Of a DNA stretch of 64,000 nucleotides, positions 49,172 through 56,610 are shown piece by piece. Position 1 is the first letter of the stretch. Each line of letters starts with the position of its first letter. The position numbers were made by a program, and so were the translations under genes. The notes under the pieces are model-generated. The model was not told the origin of the DNA. It did no database searches and saw only the letters and a program-made list of their open reading frames with translations. Source of the stretch: Nonomuraea gerenzanensis (GTDB lineage: Bacteria; Actinomycetota; Actinomycetes; Streptosporangiales; Streptosporangiaceae); the NCBI RefSeq assembly GCF_020215645.1, contig NZ_CP084058.1:2170001-2234000 (forward strand), written 5' to 3'.

Positions 49172-51142
49172 TCAGGCGCGGTGGCGGCCCCCGCCGACCA
49201 GGCGCTGCTCGTCCTGCGCGTGCGTCCTGCGGTGGCGGCGGCCCCTGAGCGGGACGTCCGGCGCGTGTCCCGCGTGCTCCTCCGCGCCCGCGCGCCTGCG
49301 CCTGCCCCGGTAGGCGGCGAGCTCGGGGGAGTCGAGGAGGTCGCCGCCGCCCCGCCTGCCGCGCCTGCTGCGCGGCGGGCTGAAGGCGTCGAACGCGCTG
49401 GTCGCCCCGGGGATGAGGATGCGCTCGAACGGGCCGGTGTCCACCAGGCGCTGGAGCGGGCCCGTGTCCAGGACGACCTCCAGCGGGCCCGTCTCGTCGA
49501 AGAGCGTGATGCGCTCCAGCGGGCCGGTCTGGTCGGTGAACGCGAACCGGCTCTGGTCGAAGTCCGGCTCGTACGGCTCGCTGTCGAAGGCCGGGGTGAA
49601 CGGGGCTGAACCGGGCCGGTGGTCCTGGGGGAACGAGGCCGCGTCCGAAGTGTTGCGGTGGTGCTGCGGGGCGTCGGTGGTGAGGTCGAACGGCCTGGTC
49701 TCCAGGGGCAGCTTGCGGTGCCGGGCGCCGCCGGAGCGGGCCGCGCCCTGGCTCGTGACGTGCCGCTCGGCGTCCCTGCCCGCTGCGTCCCTGCCTGCTG
49801 CGTGGCGGGCGGCGGCGTCCCTGCCCGCCGCGTGGCGGGCGGCGCTCCGGCCGGTGGCGCGGTGGCGGGTCTGGGAGGCGGTGACGGAGTCGAGGACGTG
49901 CGAGGCGGCGTCCTCGCGGGTGTCGGTGACGGCGTCCACGGCGCCGAGGGAGCGCAGGGCGGCCGCGGTGGCGAGCCGGTCGGCGTCCTCGCGCAGCTCC
50001 ACCGCGGTGTTCACGGCGGCGACGGCCGTCACAGGGGCGGTCCCGCGGCGACGGCGGCGGCCCTTGGCGCGGGACGGGCGGGCCGGCTTGCCCGCCGTGG
50101 CGGCGGCCGGGCTCAGCCGCAGGCGGCGGGTCTTGGCCACCGCGAGCAGGGCGAGCGCGGCGACCAGCGCGGAGCCGATCAGCGTCGGCGAGTCGATGGC
50201 GGGCAGCGGCCCGGTCGCGGAGGTGTCGGTGTGGGACGGCAGCGGCTCGGCGGTGGCCGCCTCGGTGTCGGCCGTGGCGGGCTTGGCGTGCTTGCCCTTC
50301 TTGACCGCGCCGGGGGCGGGGGAGGCGGCGGCCTGCGGGCTCTGCTGCGTGGCGGCCGGCTCCGGCGTCGCGCCGGCGCGGGGGCCCGACGGCTGGGTGG
50401 CGGAGTCCGAGCGGCCCTCGGCGGCGGAGTCCGCGGCCTCGGCCCCGGACCGCCCCTGGGCCTCGGCCGGGGTCCGGCCCTCGACCTGGCCCCTGGCCGC
50501 CGGCTGCTCCGGGGTCGGGTTCTGCGCCTGGATTCGGCCCGTGCCCTGGGGGAACTGGGCGGAATGGCCCGCCTCCGCCCTGGGGATCAGCGAGCTGAGC
50601 GACTCCTCGGGGATCTGGAGCGTGCCAACCTGGTTCGCCTGCTCCTTGGCCTTCTTCGCCGCCGCGGCGGCGTCGAGCCGCTCTTTGATGCGGTCGGGGT
50701 AGCCGTACCCGACCACCTTGCTCGTGTCGCGTTCCTTGCGCTTGGCGACGCCACCGTCGATGTTGCCCTCGATCGTGTGGATCCTGCCGCCCTCGACCCG
50801 CGTCACGACGCCGACGTGGTCGATGTTGTCGATGTCGTTGGAGCCGCTCCAGTCGTAGAAGACGAACGCGCCGGGCTTGGGCGTCTTGCCCCAGGCCCCC
50901 TGCTCCTTGAACCACTCGGCGTGCGCCACCGTCCACGCGAACTGCCCGATCCACTCCTCGTAGCCGAGCTTGTGGGCGGCCCACGAGAGGTACATGTCGC
51001 ACCACGGCGCCGCACTGTAGTCGGCGTCGAACTCGACGTTCTTGCCGTACCAGTCGCCGAACTTGGTGTAGGACCCGGACTTCTCCGAGTACCCGAGCTG
51101 GCTCTCGAGCAGTTCGATGTACTTCTGGATCTCTGGCGTCAT
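49172..51142 (-). CDS. CHAP-domain cell-wall hydrolase-like protein with membrane anchor and repeat tail
   Basis: 656 residues from ATG 51142. CHAP domain 1-150 with catalytic Cys48 in APWCDMYLSW and His in NIDHVGVVT, expected to cut peptidoglycan peptides. There is no signal peptide. A Pro/Ala/Gln-rich linker leads to one membrane helix about 318-336 (LIGSALVAALALLAVA), followed by a strongly basic stretch (KGRRRRR) and a long tail with HAAGRDAA repeats and four TGPLE-like units (TGPLERI, TGPLEVV, TGPLQRL, TGPFERI). The positive charge after the helix predicts N-out/C-in topology. A 260-bp leader precedes it. Confidence 0.88.
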   Translation of the reverse strand: MTPEIQKYIELLESQLGYSEKSGSYTKFGDWYGKNVEFDADYSAAPWCDMYLSWAAHKLGYEEWIGQFAWTVAHAEWFKEQGAWGKTPKPGAFVFYDWSGSNDIDNIDHVGVVTRVEGGRIHTIEGNIDGGVAKRKERDTSKVVGYGYPDRIKERLDAAAAAKKAKEQANQVGTLQIPEESLSSLIPRAEAGHSAQFPQGTGRIQAQNPTPEQPAARGQVEGRTPAEAQGRSGAEAADSAAEGRSDSATQPSGPRAGATPEPAATQQSPQAAASPAPGAVKKGKHAKPATADTEAATAEPLPSHTDTSATGPLPAIDSPTLIGSALVAALALLAVAKTRRLRLSPAAATAGKPARPSRAKGRRRRRGTAPVTAVAAVNTAVELREDADRLATAAALRSLGAVDAVTDTREDAASHVLDSVTASQTRHRATGRSAARHAAGRDAAARHAAGRDAAGRDAERHVTSQGAARSGGARHRKLPLETRPFDLTTDAPQHHRNTSDAASFPQDHRPGSAPFTPAFDSEPYEPDFDQSRFAFTDQTGPLERITLFDETGPLEVVLDTGPLQRLVDTGPFERILIPGATSAFDAFSPPRSRRGRRGGGDLLDSPELAAYRGRRRRAGAEEHAGHAPDVPLRGRRHRRTHAQDEQRLVGGGRHRA

Positions 51143-51380
51143 GGAAGTATGGGGGCACCTTCCGGGCAAGACCGGGTTTATCCACGCAGCACTGGGTAAG
51201 GAGGGGAACCCGGGACTGGTGTGACAAAACCGGAGGCCTGTCGTCTTCCGTGCTGAGTGAGGTTATCAAGTCGTAACCCCAGGTTGCGCACGTCCCCCGG
51301 AGAAACCATGTCTCTCCGGGGTTAGAAACCGCAGGTCAGTGATGTTGCCAGAAATGTCCAAAGCTAGGCGGTTTAACCGT
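51143..51380 (-). promoter_or_regulatory. Long structured 5' region of the CHAP gene
   Basis: About 240 bp with no gene. A perfect 9-bp hairpin (51295-51303 with 51313-51321, 9-base loop), a GGTTA...TAACC element (about 51262-51278) and a GC-rich stretch near 51190-51235 suggest a structured leader. Actinobacterial cell-wall hydrolase genes often carry a c-di-AMP (ydaO) riboswitch at this place, but I could not match its conserved core here. Confidence 0.45.
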
Positions 51381-51404
51381 AAAAGATCTACCTTGGGGTA
51401 AGGT
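51381..51404 (-). terminator. Rho-independent-like terminator of the CoA-ligase/SDR operon
   Basis: On the minus strand, beginning one base after the SDR stop: ACCTT-ACCCC-AAGGT followed by AGATC and TTTT. The stem is short but the T-run is rare in this window. It ends the operon before the CHAP leader. Confidence 0.55.
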
Positions 51405-51405
51405 C

Positions 51406-52155
51406 TCAGTACCCCGCGCCCGTCAGCAGGCCCCCGTCCACCGTCACCTCGGTGCCCGTGCAGTAGCTGGCCCGGTCCGAGGCCAGGAACGCCACCACGT
51501 GCGAGACCTCCACGGGCTTGGCGAAGCGCTTGATGACCATGGACTTCACGAACGCGTCGGCGTCCACCTCGCGTGCGAGGTCCGGGTCCATGACCATGGC
51601 GGTGTTGATCGCGCCGGGGTGCACGGAGTTCACCCTGATCTTGAACCTGGCCAGCTCGCGGGCCGCCGACTTGGTGATCCCGCGGATGCCGAACTTCGAG
51701 GCCGAGTACGCCGACAGGCCCTCGGCGCCGACGTACCCCTCGATCGAGGAGATGTTCACGATCGAGCCGCGCCCGGCCGCCCGCATCGGCTCGATCACCG
51801 ACCTGACGCCCAGCCAGGTGCCCTTGAGGTTGACGTCGATCACCCGGTCGAAGTCCTCCAGCGACATCTCCTGAATACGACGAAATTTCAGGATTCCGGC
51901 GTTGTTGACCAGCACGTCGAGCTTGCCGTACACCTCCACGGCCGTCCCCACGGCGCGCTCCCACTCCTCGGGGCTCGTCACGTCGTGCCGCAGGTAGGTG
52001 GCGCCCGTCTCCTCCGCCAGCGCCTTGCCCTCCTCGTCCAGCACGTCCCCGAACACCACCCGCGCGCCCTCCTCCAGGAACAGCCGCACGTGCGCCGCCC
52101 CCATGCCCCGCGCCCCGCCGGTGATCAGCGCCACCTTGCCGTCAAGCAACCCCAT
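51406..52155 (-). CDS. Short-chain dehydrogenase/reductase (hydroxysteroid-dehydrogenase-like)
   Basis: 249 residues. Classical SDR motifs: TGGARGMG (NAD binding), NNAG, Ser in NISSIEG, YSASK catalytic pair, PGAINT. The overall pattern (GLLDGKVALITGGARGMGAA start) is close to 3-alpha/20-beta-hydroxysteroid dehydrogenase-type enzymes, which oxidise secondary alcohols on bulky substrates; the real substrate is unknown. Last gene of the five-gene operon starting at 56443; overlaps the upstream gene by 14 bp. Confidence 0.93.
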   Translation of the reverse strand: MGLLDGKVALITGGARGMGAAHVRLFLEEGARVVFGDVLDEEGKALAEETGATYLRHDVTSPEEWERAVGTAVEVYGKLDVLVNNAGILKFRRIQEMSLEDFDRVIDVNLKGTWLGVRSVIEPMRAAGRGSIVNISSIEGYVGAEGLSAYSASKFGIRGITKSAARELARFKIRVNSVHPGAINTAMVMDPDLAREVDADAFVKSMVIKRFAKPVEVSHVVAFLASDRASYCTGTEVTVDGGLLTGAGY

Positions 52156-54220
52156 GCCGTCCTCCTGCCGCGACGGCCACGGCGGCCGCCTCCATGGTGC
52201 GGTAGACGGGGATGCCCGCCGCCGCCGCGATCCGACCCACCTCGTCCTCGACGCCCGCGGGGGCGCACTCGCCGTTCCTGGTCACCAGGGTGATCCGCAG
52301 GCCGGGGCGGGCCGCCTGGGCGGTGGCGAGGGCGCGCATGTAGGCGTACAGGGGCTCGGGGGTGGTGCCGTAGGTGAAGAAAGCCTGGACGTTCACGTGC
52401 GCCACCACGTCGCGGTACGGCCCCGCGAGTGCGTCCATCACGTCGGACACCAGCTCGGCCCTGCCCAGCGGCCCCACGGGCACTTCGAGCGGGTTGCCCG
52501 TCGCCACCACCCCTAGGCGGCGCAGCGCGTCCAGGCGGTCTTCGGGCAGCGGGTCCAGCCGGACCCCGGCCCGGTCGAACGCGTCGGCGGCCAGCACGCT
52601 CGCACCGCCGCTCGGCCCCACCACCAGCACCTGCTCGCCACCCGCGCTCTCCGCGCCGTGCGGCGGCTGCCCGCCTGCATGCGCCTGTTGCCTGCCCGTG
52701 ACCCGCGTGGCGTGCGCCTGGAAGTACGCCAGCACCCCGATCAGGTCGTCCTGGCTCGACACCAGCGTCGCCCCGGTCTGCCCGGCCACCGCCTCCCAGA
52801 TCCGCCGATCGCTCACCAGCCCGCCCGTGTGCGAGGCCGCCGCCCGCTGCCCCTGCCCGCTGCGCCCGCCGACCAGCAGTACCACGGGCTTACCGGCCTC
52901 CCGCAGCGCCTCGTACAGCTCGCGCCCGTCCCTCGGGTCCTCCAGGTACAGCCCGATCGCCCGTGTCTCGTCGTCGCGCGCCAGCCAGCGCAGCAGCTCG
53001 GCGGGGGTGACGTCGGCGGCGTTCCCGACGGTGACGACCCGGCTGAACGCCAGCCCCCGCCGCTCCCCGACCTTGATCACCTCACCGGCCAGACCACCGC
53101 TCTGCGAAACCAACGCGACCGCCCCCGCCGGCCCCGTCCCGCCGCCGACGAACGTCTGCCGCCCTCGCGGGCAGTACACGCCCATGCAGTTCGGGCCGAG
53201 CAGCCGCGTCCCGGCCGCCCGGGCCGCCGCGACCAGCTCCGCCTCCAGGTCCTGCCGCCCCGCCTCGCCGAACCCGCCGCTCATCACCTGGACGAACGGC
53301 ACCCCGCCCGCCTGCCGTACGACCTCGGCGCAGCGCTCGGCGGGCACGGCGACCAGGGCGTAGTCCACGTCCGCGTGCGCCAAGGAGGGCACGGCGGGCA
53401 CCCCGCCCACCTCCGCCGCCGTGGGATGCACGGCCACCAGCGGCACGCCCGTGTCACGGTAGAAACCGAGGAACATGTTCCCGAAGTTCGGCCGGGACGT
53501 GGACGCCCCGACGACGGCCACGGCTCTGGGCTCGAAGAGCGGCAGGAAGTCGGCCGGGGGCCGTGCCACGCCCGGGGTGCGGTTCACCGCCGCACCCGGG
53601 AGGTAGCGGGCATCCACCGCGATCGCCCCAGAAGGCCCCGCGATGACCGGGTTCAGCTCGAACTCGCCCAGCTCCAACCGTTCCCACAACCCACCGGACC
53701 CACCCACCGCCATCACCAGCTTGACGACCGCGTCCACATCCACCGGCGGCCCTCCGCGCCACCCGTCCAGCAGCGCCGCCCCGCGCAGGGACGCCAGCGC
53801 GCCCCGCACGTCCCCCTCCGAGACCGGGCAGAGCCGCAGCGCGCTGTCCCGCAACGCCTCCGTCCACACCCCGCCCAGCCCGACGAGCAGCACAGGCCCG
53901 AACGCCGGATCCCGCACCAGCCCCACGATCAGCTCGACCCCGGCCTCGGCCTGCTCCTCCACCAGGAAGCCCGCCGGCTCCAGCCGCGCCCGCATCCCGG
54001 CCGCCGCCGCCCCGAGCTCCTCGTGCGCCAGCCCCAGCACCACGCCCCCGGACTCGGACTTGTGCGTCAGCCCCGGCCCGAACGCCTTCAGCACGAGCGG
54101 CCCGGCCAGCTCCCGGGCGATCTCGAACCCGTCCCCGCGCACCACGACCCCGCGCGGCACCGGCACCCCCGCCTCCGCGAGCAGCGCCTTGACCTCGTGC
54201 TCGTACGGGCCCGCGGTCAC
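52142..54220 (-). CDS. ADP-forming acyl-CoA synthetase, ATP-grasp domain first
   Basis: 692 residues; GTG 54220 overlaps the upstream TGA (GTGA). Residues 1-220 form an ATP-grasp domain (HEVKALLAEAGVPVPRGVVV; GLTHKSESGGVVLGL), 235-360 a CoA-binding Rossmann domain (AVAVVGASTSRPNFGNMFLG), then succinyl-CoA-ligase-like domains with the SQSGGLAGEV loop and phosphohistidine motif ASHTGGL. The alpha-beta halves of the classical enzyme are in reversed order. It interconverts an acid and its CoA ester with ADP/ATP. An AMP-forming ligase lies next to it, so the operon has two activating enzymes. Confidence 0.9.
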   Translation of the reverse strand: MTAGPYEHEVKALLAEAGVPVPRGVVVRGDGFEIARELAGPLVLKAFGPGLTHKSESGGVVLGLAHEELGAAAAGMRARLEPAGFLVEEQAEAGVELIVGLVRDPAFGPVLLVGLGGVWTEALRDSALRLCPVSEGDVRGALASLRGAALLDGWRGGPPVDVDAVVKLVMAVGGSGGLWERLELGEFELNPVIAGPSGAIAVDARYLPGAAVNRTPGVARPPADFLPLFEPRAVAVVGASTSRPNFGNMFLGFYRDTGVPLVAVHPTAAEVGGVPAVPSLAHADVDYALVAVPAERCAEVVRQAGGVPFVQVMSGGFGEAGRQDLEAELVAAARAAGTRLLGPNCMGVYCPRGRQTFVGGGTGPAGAVALVSQSGGLAGEVIKVGERRGLAFSRVVTVGNAADVTPAELLRWLARDDETRAIGLYLEDPRDGRELYEALREAGKPVVLLVGGRSGQGQRAAASHTGGLVSDRRIWEAVAGQTGATLVSSQDDLIGVLAYFQAHATRVTGRQQAHAGGQPPHGAESAGGEQVLVVGPSGGASVLAADAFDRAGVRLDPLPEDRLDALRRLGVVATGNPLEVPVGPLGRAELVSDVMDALAGPYRDVVAHVNVQAFFTYGTTPEPLYAYMRALATAQAARPGLRITLVTRNGECAPAGVEDEVGRIAAAAGIPVYRTMEAAAVAVAAGGRHGVA

Positions 54221-55725
54221 GGCAGCAGCTCGCGGATCTTCCTGCGCAGCAGCTTGCCCGGCCCGCCCGAGGCGTCCTGGGAGTGCGGCAGCTCGGCGGC
54301 CACCACGATGTGATCGGGCCGCTGATGCGCGGGCAGCAGGTCGGCCAGGGCCAGGGCCAGCTTGGCGGCGTCCAGCGAGTGGCCGGCCCGCGGCACCACG
54401 GCCAGCAGCACCTGCTGCTCGGCCGCCCCCTCGGGCACCCCGACGGCACCCGCCTCGGCCACCCCGTCCAGCGCGGAGGCCGCCTCCTCGATCACGGACG
54501 GCTGGGTCCAGATCCCGCCCTTGAGTATCGAGTCCTCGCGCCGCCCGAGCACGCGCAGCACGCCGTCGGCGGAGAGCGTGCCGAGGTCGCCGCCGACGTA
54601 CCACTCGCCGCGCAGCACCTCCGCCGTCCTGTCGGGCAGCCCGTCGTACTCGGCCATCCGGTGCGGCCCCGCCAGGTTGATCTCGCCGACCGCGTCGATC
54701 ACCGGGGCGCCCTGCGGGTCGGTGATGCGCACCGCGTTCCCCGTGCGCGCCCGGCCGGAGGAGCCCAGCGGGGTCGAGCCGTCGTCCACCCGCCCCATGC
54801 ACGTGTACGGGGCCTCGGTCTGCCCGTAGTAGGAGTACACGCCGGCCTGCGGCAGCCTGGCCTTGATCCGGTCCAGCATGGTCGCCGTCAGCGGCTCCCC
54901 GCCCAGCATGATCACCTGAATGGACGACAGGTCCACGCCCTCGTGGTCGGGCGAGGCCAGCAGCGCCGAGTAGAACGAGGGGATCTGCGACAGGTGCGTG
55001 ACCCGTTCGCGCGGCACGACGCGCAGGAAGTTCGCCGGCCCCCAGTCCTGCTCCAGCACCAGCCGCATCCCGGCGTAGAGCGCGGGCCCGGCGATGGCGG
55101 GGAAGCCGATGCCCCAGATGATCGCGCCCGTCCCGAACACCGAGCCGGGCCCGCGCGGCACGTCCAGCCAGATCTGCGCCGTGGCCAGCGACGACGCGTG
55201 CGTGTGCACGACCGCCTTCGGCAGCCCGGTCGTCCCCGAGGTGAAGTACAGCGCGAGCGGGTCGTCGTGGAACGCGCCGAGCGGCGGCTCCTCGTCGGAG
55301 GCCCCCTCCAGGTCCCTGACGTGGATCCAGGCGGTGATCCCGGGCAGGGCCGGCCTGATCTGCTCGACTACCGACTCCACCGTCGCGTCGTACACGAACG
55401 CCGTGCACCGCGCCGCCGCCACCACGTCACGCAGCGTCTCCACCGGCCAGTACGGGTTCAGCGCCGCCGTGACCGCCCCGATCTTGGCCTGCGCCAGGTA
55501 CACCTCCGCCACCCGTAACGTCTCGTTCAGCAGCGCCGCCACCCGCGTGCCCGGGCCGATCCCGGCGGCGAGCAGGGCGTGGGCGCGGCGGTTGACGTTC
55601 CTGTTGAGCTGGTCGTAGGTGAAGCTCTGCTCGCCGCAGTAGGTCAGCGCCACCCGGTCGGGCGTACGCAGCGCTCCGGTGGTCAGGATCGCGTGGCCGT
55701 AGTTGCCGTAGGGTGATCGGGCCAT
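54217..55725 (-). CDS. AMP-forming acyl-CoA ligase (ANL superfamily)
   Basis: 502 residues. P-loop-like A3 motif YFTSGTTGLPKAVVHTH near 165, A5 YSYYGQTEAP, A7/A8 GGDLG...VLGRREDSILKGG, and catalytic Lys of A10 in GGPGKLLRRKI at the C-terminus. It activates a carboxylic acid via acyl-adenylate to the CoA thioester; specificity unknown. It lies 35 bp after the VOC gene in the operon. Confidence 0.94.
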   Translation of the reverse strand: MARSPYGNYGHAILTTGALRTPDRVALTYCGEQSFTYDQLNRNVNRRAHALLAAGIGPGTRVAALLNETLRVAEVYLAQAKIGAVTAALNPYWPVETLRDVVAAARCTAFVYDATVESVVEQIRPALPGITAWIHVRDLEGASDEEPPLGAFHDDPLALYFTSGTTGLPKAVVHTHASSLATAQIWLDVPRGPGSVFGTGAIIWGIGFPAIAGPALYAGMRLVLEQDWGPANFLRVVPRERVTHLSQIPSFYSALLASPDHEGVDLSSIQVIMLGGEPLTATMLDRIKARLPQAGVYSYYGQTEAPYTCMGRVDDGSTPLGSSGRARTGNAVRITDPQGAPVIDAVGEINLAGPHRMAEYDGLPDRTAEVLRGEWYVGGDLGTLSADGVLRVLGRREDSILKGGIWTQPSVIEEAASALDGVAEAGAVGVPEGAAEQQVLLAVVPRAGHSLDAAKLALALADLLPAHQRPDHIVVAAELPHSQDASGGPGKLLRRKIRELLP

Positions 55726-55760
55726 GGGGGGTGCCTCCCTAGTGAGCGGGCCGGGGCAGG

Positions 55761-56084
55761 TCAGAGCGGCGCATAGAGCACGAAGACGTTGCCGGAGGGA
55801 TCGCGCAGCACGGCCCGCGTCTCGTGCGGCCCCGCCTCGGGCTCCCGCACCACCTCGGCGCCGCGCGCCGTCAGGTCCCGCACGGCCGCGGGCACGTCGT
55901 CCACTTTGTACGACGGCGCGGCCGAGTCCGTGACCTGCTCGGCCGGGCCCGCCAGCGCCACCGTGACCCCGCCCCCGTCGAGCGCGGCGAACCTGTCACC
56001 GTCGCGGAACTTCACCGGCAGCCCGTAGAAGGCGATCGCCTCATCCAGGTCGGCGACGGGGATCAGCACGTTGCCCAGCTTCAC
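55761..56084 (-). CDS. VOC-family (glyoxalase-like) protein
   Basis: 107 residues; GTG 56084 overlaps the upstream TGA. VKLGNVLIPVADLDEAIAFY opens a single vicinal-oxygen-chelate repeat pair ending in LRDPSGNVFVLYAPL. It may be a metal-dependent epimerase, lyase or dioxygenase subunit. In CoA-catabolic operons small VOC proteins can act as methylmalonyl-CoA epimerase-like enzymes, but the ligands needed for that are not clear here. Confidence 0.88.
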   Translation of the reverse strand: MKLGNVLIPVADLDEAIAFYGLPVKFRDGDRFAALDGGGVTVALAGPAEQVTDSAAPSYKVDDVPAAVRDLTARGAEVVREPEAGPHETRAVLRDPSGNVFVLYAPL

Positions 56085-56443
56085 GCGGGCCTCCAATGGG
56101 GCAGCTCGTCGCGGAACGTCACCCGCACCGGCAGTCCGATGCGCACCTGCTCGGGCGGGCACCCCACCACGTGCCCGAACGCCCGCACCCCCTCCGGCAG
56201 GTCCACCCAGGCCATCACGTACGGCTCGCGCCCGCGGTATCCCTGGGCGAACGAGCGGTGCACGACCGTGTAGGTGTGCACCACGCCTTCACCGGAGGCG
56301 GGGTCGTAGGCGAACTCCCGGGCGCCGCACCAGGGGCAGGCGGGCTCGGGGAGGTGGATGCGGCGGTCGCAGGACGTACAGCGCTGGATGACCAGCTCGC
56401 CGCGCGCGCAGGCGGCCCAGTAGGGGGAGGTGTCACCGCTCAT
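56081..56443 (-). CDS. DUF35 zinc-ribbon/OB-fold protein
   Basis: 120 residues. Zinc ribbon CTSCDRRIHLPEPACPWC followed by an OB-fold (GEGVVHTYTVVHRSFAQGYR; GLPVRVTFRD). These proteins normally partner a thiolase (SCP-x/Ltp2 type) or an enoyl-CoA hydratase and bind acyl-CoA; no thiolase is adjacent, so the partner must be elsewhere. First gene of the CoA-ligase operon; the predicted transcription start is at its ATG. Confidence 0.92.
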   Translation of the reverse strand: MSGDTSPYWAACARGELVIQRCTSCDRRIHLPEPACPWCGAREFAYDPASGEGVVHTYTVVHRSFAQGYRGREPYVMAWVDLPEGVRAFGHVVGCPPEQVRIGLPVRVTFRDELPHWRPA

Positions 56444-56450
56444 CGCTGCC

Positions 56451-56479
56451 AAGCTAGCGCACGCTTGGTTGCCCGACAA
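56451..56479 (-). promoter_or_regulatory. Leaderless promoter with operator site D (CoA-ligase operon)
   Basis: Minus strand: TTGTCG (56479-56474), 17 bases, TAGCTT (56456-56451), seven bases, ATG at 56443. The operator AACCAAGC-GTGC-GCTAGCTT (56470-56451 on this strand) covers spacer and -10. It shares ACCAAGCGTGCGCTAG with the promoter at 45.4 kb at the same spacing. Confidence 0.7.
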
Positions 56480-56493
56480 GGCCCGCGATGATC

Positions 56494-56592
56494 CCACCAC
56501 CTGCCGCCTGCCGCCTGCTGCCCGCCTGCCGCCTGCTGCCCGCCGTCTGCCGTCTGCCGTCTGCTGCCCGCCCGATGCCCGCCGCCCGCCTG
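56494..56592. repeat. Low-complexity CTGCC/CCGCC repeats after kinase 4 gene
   Basis: Degenerate short units (CTGCCGC, CTGCTGCCCGC, GTCTGCC) follow one another for about 100 bp between the kinase 4 stop and the operon promoter. No gene is supported in 56480-56610. Confidence 0.65.
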
Positions 56593-56610
56593 CCGCTCGC
56601 CTGCCGCGCG

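Noticed and set aside
51143..51380. Annotation of the CHAP leader as a c-di-AMP riboswitch
   Set aside because: The conserved core could not be matched by eye; left as a candidate for an Rfam scan.
54224..55408. Upstream in-frame extension of the ADP-forming CoA synthetase
   Set aside because: It would run through the AMP-forming ligase in another frame; the GTG at 54220 overlapping the ligase stop explains the start.
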